Under the pieces are notes generated by a model. That model made no database searches. It was not told the origin of the DNA and saw only the letters and a list, made by a program, of their open reading frames with translations. Positions 1-8,056 of a stretch of 64,000 nt of DNA are shown piece after piece; positions within the stretch are counted from its first letter, which is position 1, and the number at the start of each line of letters is the position of its first letter. Position numbers and translations under genes: made by a program. The DNA is from Allopusillimonas ginsengisoli (GTDB lineage: Bacteria > Pseudomonadota > Gammaproteobacteria > Burkholderiales > Burkholderiaceae_B): NCBI RefSeq assembly GCF_004153455.1, contig NZ_SDQE01000009.1, positions 62,001 through 126,000 of the forward strand. Reading direction: 5' to 3'.

Positions 1-166
1 AGCAGTCGAACGAAATTTTGCAAACTATGCGATGCAGCCAGGCGCGCCAGGCCTTGCGCTGTGCTGGCTCGGCACCTGCCACGGCCATAAGCACCAATAG
101 AAAAAGCGCGCCAGCGCCTAGCGTAGCGGCGGTCACCACAAGCAGAGGAACAAGCAATTGGTTCAT
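1..166 (-). CDS. Partial small membrane protein, running off the left edge
   Basis: Fifty-five codons are visible from an ATG at 166, reading leftward off the window. The first 30 residues form one hydrophobic helix (MNQLLVPLLVVTAATLGAGA...), followed by a basic, Trp-rich segment, as in a small inner-membrane protein with its C-terminal part in the cytoplasm. An AAGGGGG ribosome site lies just upstream of the ATG. I do not recognise a family. The C-terminus is outside the window, so the full length is unknown. Confidence 0.55.
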   Translation of the reverse strand, partial: MNQLLVPLLVVTAATLGAGALFLLVLMAVAGAEPAQRKAWRAWLHRIVCKISFDC

Positions 167-249
167 GTCGCACCCCCTTAGTAATTACCCTGATTCTACG
201 TTAAATCTGCCTGTTTGCGAACTGGGAGATATTCGCGGCCTACAGCAAT

Positions 250-627
250 TTACGCGCCCATTCTCATTACCGCCATTGCCAATCCCATACCAGCAATCGA
301 ACACAGGACCGATACGAGCACATATGCCGCCGCATAAATAAACTGCCCCCGATGCATCAGCGTCATGGCTTCCAGGGAAAATGCCGAAAACGTCGTGAAT
401 CCCCCGAGCACACCGGTCGCCAGAAACAACTGAAACTGACGTGACATCCCGCCCTTTTGCGCCACATATTCGACTAGGACACCCATGAGGATAGACCCGA
501 TGATATTGATCGACATGGTTCCGTATGGAAAACCTCCCAGACTCGCCAGTCTTGCGAAGGCAGTATTCATGGCATGGCGCGCCATGCCGCCAATTCCGGC
601 GCCCAGAAAAACAAGTAGATACCCCAT
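250..627 (-). CDS. crcB: CrcB/Fluc fluoride ion channel
   Basis: A 125-residue, four-helix inner-membrane protein of the CrcB (Fluc) family, which works as a dimer to let fluoride leave the cell. Visible family marks are the GxxGxxxR segment near residues 11-17, the Asn of NIIGS at 41, and the GGFTTFSAF motif at 75-83 that lines the pore. The reading frame stays open to 762, but I start at 627: this gives the usual family length, has GAGGG 5-9 bases upstream, and leaves the fluoride riboswitch at 719-768 in the leader instead of translating it. Fluoride-dependent expression is therefore expected. Confidence 0.93.
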   Translation of the reverse strand: MGYLLVFLGAGIGGMARHAMNTAFARLASLGGFPYGTMSINIIGSILMGVLVEYVAQKGGMSRQFQLFLATGVLGGFTTFSAFSLEAMTLMHRGQFIYAAAYVLVSVLCSIAGMGLAMAVMRMGA

Positions 628-718
628 CAGGCCCTCATGCCATGGTTGACAGGCGTTGCCGAACAAAATATCGGCAGGCAAAGGCCGCAGCTTTCCGCAG
701 ACGCCGTCATCTGTCAAA

Positions 719-768
719 TAGGAGTCATCAGCCAGCATGGCGGTTATGTGGAGGAACCCCATCTCCGC
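719..768 (-). promoter_or_regulatory. Fluoride riboswitch (crcB motif RNA)
   Basis: Read on the minus strand from 768, the RNA has GGAGATGG, then TTCCTCC, then TAACCGCC, then GGCTGATGACTCCTA. These are the conserved blocks of the crcB motif, in the right order: the outer GGAG/CTCC stem, the pseudoknot partners, and the GGCTGATGAC joint. It lies about 90 bases before the crcB start at 627. No U-tract terminator is seen between it and crcB. Short inverted repeats in the spacer (TTTGACAG at 717-710 with CTGTCAA further down, and a GCCGA/TCGGC hairpin) suggest control of translation rather than termination, but that is inference. Confidence 0.93.
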
Positions 769-810
769 ATGTCAGTTTACTCTCGCACAGCGCTAAAAGC
801 TCTGGCCAAA

Positions 811-847
811 GAAAAGCCCCTGAGGCGGCGACAAGACCCTCAGGGGC
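811..847 (-). terminator. Rho-independent terminator, leftward
   Basis: A perfect 10-bp stem (AGCCCCTGAG at 815-824 with CTCAGGGGCT at 838-847) is followed on the minus strand by TTTTC. No gene is recognised upstream on that strand, so it may end an unannotated small transcript or block read-through into crcB. Confidence 0.75.
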
Positions 848-1046
848 TAACTGCGGTTGATAATGGCCGCAGAACCCATATCTTAGGACAGATTCTGCTT
901 CCAAGCATTTGAAAAAGCACCATAATCATTTGATTATCAAACAGGGAAAACCCTAGATTTTTTCCCTCGTCGCAGATCCGGGCCCAGGCGGCTCCTTCCC
1001 CAACAGGGTTGTAGATTAAACGGCCCGTGTTACTCTGGTTTGCATT

Positions 1047-1131
1047 ATCATGCGATGCGCTTTTTACCATCATGCGACGCTTTTACTATCATGCAGCGCA
1101 CTTTTTACTTATCGTGCGGCGCCCTTTTCTT
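1047..1131. repeat. Four degenerate tandem repeats of about 21 bases
   Basis: Four consecutive units start at 1047, 1069, 1088 and 1111, each of the form ATCATGCG-xGCGC-TTTTTACT with substitutions and 1-4 base length changes. The array ends about 20 bases before the TTG start of the acyltransferase gene, so it covers that gene's likely promoter and leader region. Confidence 0.6.
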
Positions 1132-1152
1132 CTTGCCTGATATCGAGCCTAT

Positions 1153-2031
1153 TTGAACTCCCACATCCAGCACCTCATTACCACAGGGCTACTCCGCCTG
1201 CTGTGCGCACTTCCCTATTCATTCGTGGCCTGGCTGGGGGAGCAACTCGGATCCCTGCTTCATTGTATGCCCGGCAAACGTCGACGCATCGTGCAAACAA
1301 ATCTGAAGCTGTGTTTTCCTGACCAAACCGATCTACAACGCCAATTGCTTGGCAAACAGATTTTTCAGCAAGTCATCCGCAGCTATCTGGAACGTGGCCT
1401 GCAATGGTACGGCAGTGCGGCGCGATTGACGGCTCTGACCGAACTACACAGTGCCATTCCTCTGCAGGATACCTATGAGCAGCCTACAATTTTCCTGGGA
1501 TTTCATTTCGCTGCCATCGAAGCTGTATGCATGTATTACTCCACGTTGCACCCTGTGGCTTCGCTCTATAGCCCGATGTCAGACCAGACAACCAATGGCA
1601 TCGCCCACCGCCAGAGGGCGCGCTTCGGAACTGAAATGGTGCCGCGCCACAGTAGCGCGCGAAACACCCTAAGGATACTGCGATCCGGAAAACCCATCAT
1701 GCTCGCCGCAGACATGGATTTTGGATTGCGCGATTCGGTATTCGTCTCATTTTTTGGTGTGCAAGCCTGCACATTGACGTCTGTTTCACGTCTGGCCGCG
1801 CTCAGTGGCGCCAGAGTCGTGCCCTTCGTTGCCGAAGTGCGTGACGGATACCAGGGGTATCGGCTGCGTATTTTTGAACCGCTGGCAAACTTCCCGTCGA
1901 ATGACGTCGCGGCAGATGCGCGCGAAATGAATCGTTTCCTGGAGGCCCAGATCAGACGCATGCCAGACCAGTATTACTGGGTGCATCGCCGATTCAAGCG
2001 GCGCCCGAACGGCGAGAAATCCGTGTATTAA
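1153..2031 (+). CDS. LpxL/HtrB-type lipid A acyltransferase
   Basis: A 292-residue member of the lysophospholipid/lipid A acyltransferase family, which adds secondary acyl chains to lipid A at the inner membrane. There is an N-terminal hydrophobic anchor (about 8-37), a basic segment GKRRRIVQTNL at 41-51, and the catalytic HX4E motif as HFAAIE (His118, Glu123). Length is close to the usual 290-310. The start is TTG at 1153: the frame has a stop at 1138-1140 and no ATG or GTG between, and the ribosome site is weak. A fatty-acyl chain preference (lauroyl, myristoyl or palmitoyl) cannot be read from the sequence. It stands alone, not in an operon. Confidence 0.85.
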   Translation: MNSHIQHLITTGLLRLLCALPYSFVAWLGEQLGSLLHCMPGKRRRIVQTNLKLCFPDQTDLQRQLLGKQIFQQVIRSYLERGLQWYGSAARLTALTELHSAIPLQDTYEQPTIFLGFHFAAIEAVCMYYSTLHPVASLYSPMSDQTTNGIAHRQRARFGTEMVPRHSSARNTLRILRSGKPIMLAADMDFGLRDSVFVSFFGVQACTLTSVSRLAALSGARVVPFVAEVRDGYQGYRLRIFEPLANFPSNDVAADAREMNRFLEAQIRRMPDQYYWVHRRFKRRPNGEKSVY

Positions 2032-2142
2032 AGTCCCAAAGGCGACGTATGCATTGCGGATTCACCAGTGATACGATAGGAGCAGGCAGCCGGTGCAATA
2101 ACGCAAGAGCAAATACGGCATGCTGGAATATAAGGAAGAGAT

Positions 2143-2400
2143 ATGGAGGCGGCGCTTATATTGGGCGTCTACGGTATCGCTTTGATTATCGTGACACTGA
2201 CACTTCACACCAGGCATGTTGTGTTGATTCCCCTGGCCTACATCTGGAGTGCGGATTTCGGAATCGTGCTATTTGCGGTCCAGGAGTTTCTTGTTGATGC
2301 GGACCGAGACATCACGCATATTCTGCTGGCCTTGGCATTCACCGTTTTTGCAGTCTATGTAACCATCAGAAGAAAGTCCGGCAGCTTTGGTCCGCCCTAA
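2143..2400 (+). CDS. Small integral membrane protein, unknown function
   Basis: An 85-residue protein with an excellent ribosome site (AAGGAAGAG before the ATG). Hydrophobicity suggests three membrane segments, roughly 3-21, 27-49 and 57-76, ending in a basic tail RRKSGSFGPP. I do not recognise a family. It lies 112 bases after the acyltransferase on the same strand, so co-transcription is possible but not shown. Confidence 0.65.
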   Translation: MEAALILGVYGIALIIVTLTLHTRHVVLIPLAYIWSADFGIVLFAVQEFLVDADRDITHILLALAFTVFAVYVTIRRKSGSFGPP

Positions 2401-2454
2401 GGAGCTCAAAGCAAGCGCTCGCCAGGCGGAGTGTCTGCAAGTGCCCCTGCACAA

Positions 2455-2490
2455 AAGAAAAAGCCTCTGCGAAGGCGTACCTGCAGAGGC
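2455..2490 (-). terminator. Rho-independent terminator for the leftward gene at 2545-3387
   Basis: Stem GCCTCTGC (2463-2470) pairs with GCAGAGGC (2483-2490). On the minus strand it is followed by TTTTTCTTTTG. On the plus strand the stem is followed by A residues, so it works leftward. Confidence 0.8.
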
Positions 2491-2544
2491 AAAAAACACT
2501 AAGCTCAAATCTTACGTACTACACGCGAAGTATAGTGGAATCCA

Positions 2545-3387
2545 TTACGATTGGCTATCGTTTTCGCTCTTTATCCCTATGCCGGAATTAAGTGCTTTGG
2601 CCTGTATCGCCACTTCGGTCGAAATATTCACCGCCAGCAGGGATAACAGCAACTCAAGATCGGCTTTCAACCCTGCATACTGCGTCGCGACCTCCTGCGC
2701 CTGCCTTGTGAGTGCGTGATCAGCAGCCTTGACTGCAAGATAGCTGGTGGCCTCATAGCGGCCCTCATTAGCCTGATAGGCTTCAATGTAGTCCAGGCGA
2801 TATTGAACGTAGAGCGCCACATTCATCCGGAACGTTTCTATATCCGCATAAATATCGTGTATGGACTGGCCCAGTGCTGAATCCTCAAGCAACGCCAGTT
2901 GATACATGCTCCGTCTATACACTTGGAAGCCATGGCTGCTCAAGGGTATATCGGGAAGACGCTTCCCTTCCGTCAGAGGGTCAAGCAGGTGTTCGAAGGT
3001 GACAAGCCTTTTGCTCAAATAAGACTCAAGCTCAGCGTGAATCGATTTTAGTACCCTCTGATCCTGCGCTCGCTTGGTGTCGGCATCATGTTTTCGTTGG
3101 GCCTCTACTTTGCGCTCACTCATTGCCGCTTGGTGATGCGCTACGCCGATCGCGGCCAAAATGGCGCCGATTGATCCTATCGCCTGCACCCACGCAGCCG
3201 TTACACCACTGGCAACAAATCCACGAAATCCAGGCGACAGCGTGGCAGCGACGCCAATGACAATTATCAGTGCCGATACAATCACCACCCACTCACGCCA
3301 GCCCAGTAATCCCCTTTTAGCGTCTACGTAGCGCACGTCACCTTCGCAATGGGCGAATCCGTGCTGCTCTCCCGAAGGAATGATCAT
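2545..3387 (-). CDS. Two-helix membrane protein with charged cytoplasmic region, unknown function
   Basis: A 280-residue protein whose function I do not recognise. It has two membrane segments, about 33-50 (VVIVSALIIVIGVAATL) and 62-83, then a charged, probably coiled-coil stretch (about 89-115), and a largely helical C-terminal part. The frame extends to 3489, but ATG at 3387 is preferred because GGGGAG lies 6 bases upstream. It ends before a good terminator and looks monocistronic. The two-helix-plus-soluble-domain layout resembles many uncharacterised chromosomal membrane proteins; no catalytic motif is visible. Confidence 0.7.
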   Translation of the reverse strand: MIIPSGEQHGFAHCEGDVRYVDAKRGLLGWREWVVIVSALIIVIGVAATLSPGFRGFVASGVTAAWVQAIGSIGAILAAIGVAHHQAAMSERKVEAQRKHDADTKRAQDQRVLKSIHAELESYLSKRLVTFEHLLDPLTEGKRLPDIPLSSHGFQVYRRSMYQLALLEDSALGQSIHDIYADIETFRMNVALYVQYRLDYIEAYQANEGRYEATSYLAVKAADHALTRQAQEVATQYAGLKADLELLLSLLAVNISTEVAIQAKALNSGIGIKSENDSQS

Positions 3388-3476
3388 GTCCACTCCCCAA
3401 TGTCCGTTGATGCGGGCTGCCAGACATGACGCAACATTTGTCTGACAGCCTGATGATTTTGGACTTATCGACACGG

Positions 3477-3729
3477 CACCGTACGCCATAGAGCGCGCGT
3501 TCCTGAAACTGCCTGTTTATATTCGCTGATGATCAGCATTTGATTCTAAATGGGATACCCACCCGCAGCCAGAGAGAAAACCCTTTCCGCCAAAACGCGT
3601 ACCTCGCCCCGGCTCGCTGCCAAGAAGATCAAACGCTGCGGTGTCGGTCATGATTTGCTTTCCAGGTTTGGCCACGGGTTGCCTCAGGCGATGCGCAGCA
3701 CTGACCGCCGATTCACCGTACGCCATAGA
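3477..3729. repeat. Pair of exact 16-bp direct repeats 237 bp apart
   Basis: CACCGTACGCCATAGA occurs at 3477-3492 and again at 3714-3729. The second copy covers the last codons and stop of the amidohydrolase gene. The 221 bases between them carry no supported gene. This could be the mark of a small duplication, insertion or recombination event. Confidence 0.6.
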
Positions 3730-5461
3730 CCTTGCGGCCGGCAAAATAGGTCGCCAGTACCTGGGTATCCTTCAAAGACTCAACATCGACATCCAGCACA
3801 TCGCGGTCAACAACGATGAAGTCCGCCAACTTCCCTTCCACCAGTGAGCCGATTTGGCTCTCCAGGCCGATGGCCTGCGCGGCGTGGCGAGTATAGGCCA
3901 GTAGCATGTCGGCTCTATCCATACGTTCGGCCGCATTCAGTCCTCCTCCAGGGCCCTGGCGCGTCATCGCGCGATGCATAGCCTCCCAGGGGTTCGGTGT
4001 GGAAATTGGCCAGTCGCTGGCGCCTGCAATGACGGCACCGTGGTCCTGCAAAGACTTGGCGGGGTACTGGCGCATGAATTCCGCTTCACTGATGTAAGGC
4101 TTCACCAGGTCAAGCAAGTAGTTGTCTAATTCTGCCCAGTGCAATTGCATCACGGCGATAACGCCCAGCCGCTCGAAACGCGGATAATCCCTGTCATCCA
4201 CCAACTGAAGATGCGTGATGGAATGGCGGATACCGCTCTCGCGCTTTGTTCGCGCAACCTCAAAGGCATCAAGGGACTCCTGCACCGCGCGATCGCCCAG
4301 CGCATGGATGTGCACCAGCAAGCCGCGTGCGTCCGCCGCGTCCACGAGTGCGCGCCAGCCTTCGGTTTGCAGCAGCAACGCTCCCTGCTTGCCGGAATTG
4401 CGGTACTTGCCCAGCAAGGCCGCGCTTTGCGCGGGATACTCCAAAACGCCATCGGCAAAGATCTTGATGCCCGGCAACGTCAAATTAGGAATACCGAGAA
4501 ATTGCTCGCGCACGGAGGCCAAGTCATCAAGATCGGCCGTGTCGCTCTGCGGGCTCGCAACCAGCAAGGCCGCAACATGTGCTGTCAGCGCGCCGGCTTG
4601 AGCCAATTCGCGGTACGCGGGGAGAATACCTGTGCCAGTACTGCGTGCCCGACGCGAGAATAATGCCTCGCCCGGGCCTGCGTTGGCCGCCGCATCCATC
4701 CAGGCGGTGACGCCATAACGATTGTAGGTTTGCACCGCGAACCTGCCTGCCTCCAACAAGGTGCGTGTATCCGGCTTGGGCAATTGCAGGGTGACCTGAT
4801 CTATACCCGCATCGATGAGAATGCCATTGGGTTCGCCATCGCTGCCGACGCCTATCGCGTGCCGCAGGTGCTTGGCAAGATCCTGTACGTACCGGGCGTC
4901 AATGCTCGCCTTGGCACGCATTGCCCGGTTGGCCCAACCTGTGTGCAAATCGGAGCCCATCAGCAGCAAGGGCTGCGATGCCCACACATCAGTGTCGAAC
5001 GCCTCACTGAGCGCCTGGGGGTTGTCCAATGTACTCGGGTTCACGCCAAAAACAACCAGGGGTCGTTCCGCTCCGTACTGATCCGCTTTCAGCCAGGCCT
5101 GCGCTCGCTGCCTCACCGTTTCAATGTCCAGTTCCGTGTCATTCAGATTTGGCGACTGCGCGGCAAGCCCGGCAATCACCGCATGCGTATGGGCGTCGAT
5201 CAATCCCGGCAAAACCCGCTTGCCTTCGAGATCCACGACATGCGTGCCCGCCCCTTTGCGCGCCAGCACCTCCTCTTGACGACCAATCGCCACGATACGC
5301 CCTTGCTCTACCGCAAATGCTTGCGCAAAAGGCTGAACTTCATCCGCGGTGTACACCTTGGCATTGATGAAAATGCTGTCCGGGGACGCCTGCACCGTGA
5401 CCGACGATAGTGCCAATAGCACGGCAAGCACTTGCGACAACCGTGGTCTGTATGCAAGCAT
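3713..5461 (-). CDS. Secreted amidohydrolase of the YtcJ / amidohydrolase-3 family
   Basis: A 582-residue metal-dependent hydrolase. A signal peptide (hydrophobic about 8-24, cut near VQA-SP) points to the periplasm. The amidohydrolase barrel shows the metal-binding HxH in GLIDAHTHA (His91, His93), a later LVHIHALGDRAV segment, ITHLQ, and the SDWP motif near the C-terminus, the pattern of the YtcJ-like/N-substituted formamide deformylase group. The substrate cannot be told. ATG at 5461 has GGGAGG 7 bases upstream. Its last codons match a 16-bp repeat found again at 3477. An inverted repeat GTAACG-N7-CGTTAC (5494-5512) in the leader could bind a regulator. Confidence 0.88.
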   Translation of the reverse strand: MLAYRPRLSQVLAVLLALSSVTVQASPDSIFINAKVYTADEVQPFAQAFAVEQGRIVAIGRQEEVLARKGAGTHVVDLEGKRVLPGLIDAHTHAVIAGLAAQSPNLNDTELDIETVRQRAQAWLKADQYGAERPLVVFGVNPSTLDNPQALSEAFDTDVWASQPLLLMGSDLHTGWANRAMRAKASIDARYVQDLAKHLRHAIGVGSDGEPNGILIDAGIDQVTLQLPKPDTRTLLEAGRFAVQTYNRYGVTAWMDAAANAGPGEALFSRRARSTGTGILPAYRELAQAGALTAHVAALLVASPQSDTADLDDLASVREQFLGIPNLTLPGIKIFADGVLEYPAQSAALLGKYRNSGKQGALLLQTEGWRALVDAADARGLLVHIHALGDRAVQESLDAFEVARTKRESGIRHSITHLQLVDDRDYPRFERLGVIAVMQLHWAELDNYLLDLVKPYISEAEFMRQYPAKSLQDHGAVIAGASDWPISTPNPWEAMHRAMTRQGPGGGLNAAERMDRADMLLAYTRHAAQAIGLESQIGSLVEGKLADFIVVDRDVLDVDVESLKDTQVLATYFAGRKVYGVR

Positions 5462-5907
5462 GAGCGTTCCTCCCGTTATGACGCATTTTTTTTGTAACGC
5501 TTGTCACGTTACTGATTTGGGGACGAGTGTATCACCGGGACGCACAGCACTACAGCATGGTTGCCGGGGCTCATCCCCGGGAAACAATCCCGCACTATGT
5601 CACCACCACACAGTCCGTGTTGCATGGGCCAGCCACCTACTCACCCGCTGTGGCCACACCGCTCATATTCGATTGCGTGCCAATATTCGTCGAACCCTCC
5701 GTCAACGGCAAACAGGCTTGTTGCTGCGCGCCGCCAGGCGCGCTGCTTGCTGGTCATGAACTCCCTTTCATGTAAATTGTTATAGCGAAAGTTGTTATGG
5801 CGAAAGCAACAATGCCTGAACGCTTAGCTGGTCGGCATGCCGCAAAAAGGCCCGACTTGCGCTACGGCAACAGACGCCTGACCATACTTTCGTTCCAGGA
5901 GAATAGA
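5462..5907. other. Intergenic stretch with inverted and tandem repeats
   Basis: No gene is supported in these 446 bases. Visible structure: an inverted repeat GTAACG/CGTTAC (5494-5512) just upstream of the amidohydrolase ribosome site, a CCGGGG-CTCAT-CCCCGG hairpin near 5564-5580, and a 15-bp tandem repeat at 5777-5806. Promoters for the divergent genes on each side must lie here, but none has clear boxes. Confidence 0.45.
5777..5806. repeat. 15-bp tandem repeat, two copies
   Basis: TTGTTATAGCGAAAG at 5777-5791 is followed at once by TTGTTATGGCGAAAG at 5792-5806, a single mismatch. It sits about 100 bases upstream of the small ORF at 5908. Confidence 0.7.
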
Positions 5908-6114
5908 ATGCCCGACCACGACAGCCCTCCCACACCGCCTAAAGCCAAAAATCCTTTCAAGGCAGTCGGAAAAATTGTCGGTCCCTACGACCACGATCAA
6001 GTACACCCTGGTCCACACGACCCCAATCGCGAACCGCGTACGCGGAACCAACCGGAAAATGGAGAATCCGAGCAGGAGACTGCCGGCAATCAAAATCCTG
6101 GAAGCAAGGTGTAA
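5908..6114 (+). CDS. Small hydrophilic protein, unknown
   Basis: A 68-residue protein that is almost all polar (MPDHDSPPTPPKAKNPFK..., rich in Pro, Asn, Glu and Gly) and probably disordered. The frame opens at 5797, but ATG at 5908 has a good AGGAG 7 bases upstream and gives the likely start. No family recognised. It is the first of several tiny, polar ORFs between 5.9 and 7.3 kb. Confidence 0.5.
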   Translation: MPDHDSPPTPPKAKNPFKAVGKIVGPYDHDQVHPGPHDPNREPRTRNQPENGESEQETAGNQNPGSKV

Positions 6115-6413
6115 GGGTTTACAAAAACCCAGCCCGCTGAGCGTGGACTGTCCTTTCGCTCTGGCGCTGACTGAATATCAAGCATGACTAGCTTTAGTTC
6201 CATAACCAGTCCATACTGAAAACTACATCAACGCGCTAACACGCTCAGGGCTCCCCGCCGCGTATGACGCTTTCTCCCAGAGCCCTGCCCAATTGCACGC
6301 TCAACAGCGTACGGCCTGTATAACTTGTTGCCAAACAAGTGAGGCTCACCGAGGCATCCTTCTCCGACATTCTCACGTCGCTGTGCCTCCAGGCCGAACG
6401 CATGGAGATCACT
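6115..6413. other. Intergenic stretch, one long stem-loop
   Basis: Nothing coding is supported in this stretch of about 300 bases. An 8-bp stem CAGGGCTC ... GAGCCCTG with a loop of about 26 bases lies near 6246-6287 and has no U-tract. Confidence 0.35.
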
Positions 6414-6593
6414 ATGACTAGATTTCATCGAATTGAACCATTCGAGCCGCGTGGACTGCAGACAGCAGATAAGAACAGTCGTCCTTCTCCACCCCTTTCA
6501 CCTGATGAGAAGGTACGCAACAAAAAGCGAGCAGACGAACGACAATATATTCTTCGCCGGCTACGCGAAAGATTTCCTAGTCTGCCTTATTGA
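6414..6593 (+). CDS. Small basic protein, unknown (weak)
   Basis: Fifty-nine residues starting MTRFHRIEPFEPRG and ending in a basic segment RQYILRRLRERF. ATG at 6414 has GGAG 6 bases upstream. In-frame starts exist further up at 6402 and 6339 without better ribosome sites. No family recognised. Coding status rests only on the ribosome site and position in a run of similar tiny ORFs. Confidence 0.35.
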   Translation: MTRFHRIEPFEPRGLQTADKNSRPSPPLSPDEKVRNKKRADERQYILRRLRERFPSLPY

Positions 6594-6860
6594 GTGCCCA
6601 CGGCATCCTCCCCAACTGATGCCAATCAGCCGATGAAGAATCACTGCAGTACGCCTTGCGCGCGCCGGCCTGCAAACCTCTACGTTGCCAGCACGTGAGC
6701 AATCTCTCCGCTCAACGGTACATATTCCTGGTACTCCGCCACGAATGCTCAGATCCAGTTGAACTTGCGTCGTCGACTCCGACGCAAGGACCAAAAGGCT
6801 GGCAGCCACAACGGTTTGTTGGTTCGCGCTGCCACACTTGCGGACCCGCGACGAATTACC

Positions 6861-7037
6861 TTAGCGCTTTGAATCTTCGGGTTTAGTGGCGGTCAGGCTT
6901 TCTTTCGGACTTTCAATCGCATTGTCCTCGTCCACGTTGACATCATCGGCCGTCGAGATATTGGGCCGCGTATCGGGCTTGCGCGGTGAAATGGCCGTAG
7001 GTTTCTCAGCCGGGACGGGGTCTTTCTGCTTGCTCAT
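6861..7037 (-). CDS. Small acidic disordered protein, unknown
   Basis: A 58-residue ORF beginning MSKQKDPVPAEKPTAISPRK, rich in Pro, Asp, Glu, Lys and Thr, with an acidic centre (DDVNVDEDN) and no hydrophobic core. AGGTGG lies 5 bases before the ATG at 7037. Its amino-acid make-up resembles the 68-residue protein at 5908. No known family, and no enzyme function can be inferred. It is easily missed by length cut-offs. Confidence 0.5.
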   Translation of the reverse strand: MSKQKDPVPAEKPTAISPRKPDTRPNISTADDVNVDEDNAIESPKESLTATKPEDSKR

Positions 7038-7178
7038 GTGCCACCTGTCGGGTTAATCCGGCGCACCATCGCGCCGCACTGTACTTCGAAGCAAGCCGCG
7101 TACCTGCGCCTCATCATCAATGCCGATTGTTGTACTCGTCACGGACAGAGGCGCCTTTTTAATTGATTAACAGCATAC

Positions 7179-7343
7179 ATGTACGAAGCGCAGGTCGCAT
7201 TAGAAACACTCCAAGAGGCCATCATTGAGCAGTTGCTACAAGAAAGAAATTCCGATAAAAACCAAAACTTTTCAGAGAGTTCCGCCAAATCTGATTTGCA
7301 TGCAAAAAAAACCAGCCCTCATCAGTCTCGTCGCTCAGTCTAG
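7179..7343 (+). CDS. Possible 54-residue ORF
   Basis: MYEAQVALETLQEAIIEQLL and a polar C-terminal half (54 codons). The N-terminal part would form an amphipathic helix. No ribosome site precedes the ATG at 7179, so this is a weak candidate. The rest of the 7038-7465 interval shows nothing else. Confidence 0.25.
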   Translation: MYEAQVALETLQEAIIEQLLQERNSDKNQNFSESSAKSDLHAKKTSPHQSRRSV

Positions 7344-7465
7344 AACGGCATGAGCCGATTCAACCACCCACACGGCAAATGGTCCAGACATACGCGCACC
7401 TCTCGCCCCCGCACCTAGCCAGTCACGCAAGAACTGTCATGTTTTGGTCACATCAGCAGACTGAC

Positions 7466-7494
7466 AAAGAAAAAGCCGCGTGAATCGCGGCTTT
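7466..7494 (-). terminator. Rho-independent terminator after the tRNA
   Basis: Nine-bp stem AAAGCCGCG/CGCGGCTTT (7472-7480 with 7486-7494) and a 5-base loop. On the minus strand it is followed by TTTTTCTTTG. It lies 27 bases beyond the 3' end of the tRNA gene. Confidence 0.8.
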
Positions 7495-7520
7495 AATGTC
7501 TTGATTTTACTAAGTAATTC

Positions 7521-7599
<79 letters not shown>

Positions 7600-7824
7600 G
7601 AATCAGGCTGCTGCACAGCAGCTTGATAGCCAGCAATTATTACATAAACACGGAAAACCTGCCTAGACGAAAGGATGCCAGATACAGAATCGTCGGCCGG
7701 CGCCGCACAAGAATGAGGGGGCCTTTAGCGTAGAGTCCGCAAGCTGACAGCCACGGCGCAGGCACGCTATTTGCTACCTAGCGTATCAATAACTCAAGAA
7801 ACGCTACTCCTCAGGAGCACTGGC

Positions 7825-8019
7825 ATGTTTTATGACTTCATTCCTTTCATGCTGTACGGGTTGGCCGTGGGGCTTTTTCTGATTCTCGGACTTGTTTACT
7901 GGCTTGACACCGGGAGCCCACGTACAAAGAGCGCCTTATCCAGCACGAGGGCGCTCTATGACATCCCGGTAGGCCAACTGATCTTTCTGCGCATGGGCAT
8001 TCCCGTGGCAGTTGCCTGA
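7825..8019 (+). CDS. Small single-helix membrane protein, unknown
   Basis: Sixty-four residues. Residues 3-27 are one strong hydrophobic helix (FIPFMLYGLAVGLFLILGLV), followed by a polar tail. AGGAG lies 8 bases before the ATG at 7825. The frame opens upstream at 7771 without a ribosome site. It stands alone, followed by a hairpin that could end its transcript. No family recognised. Confidence 0.55.
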   Translation: MFYDFIPFMLYGLAVGLFLILGLVYWLDTGSPRTKSALSSTRALYDIPVGQLIFLRMGIPVAVA

Positions 8020-8056
8020 CCGAAATGCCTGCATGACGCGAAGCATGAGGGGCGCG

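Larger units (their letters stand above)
769..1152. other. Intergenic stretch with terminator, inverted repeat and degenerate repeats
   Basis: There is no convincing gene in this 384-base gap. It holds a leftward Rho-independent terminator (811-847), an inverted repeat ATAATC-ATTT-GATTAT (922-937), and four degenerate direct repeats (1047-1131) directly before the acyltransferase gene. A minus-strand frame at 840-1073 was judged non-coding because it has no ribosome site and its stop lies inside the terminator stem. Confidence 0.5.

Noticed and set aside
840-1073. 77-codon minus-strand frame
   Set aside because: No ribosome site, its stop lies in a terminator stem and it starts inside a degenerate repeat.
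3517-3744. 75-codon minus-strand frame, with a possible internal start near 3651
   Set aside because: A weak ribosome site (GGAAAG) exists before the internal start, but the composition is not protein-like, and it overlaps the amidohydrolase end and the direct repeat.
6561-6809. 82-codon minus-strand frame
   Set aside because: No ribosome site; the N-terminal MAASLLVLA is not supported by the rest of the sequence.
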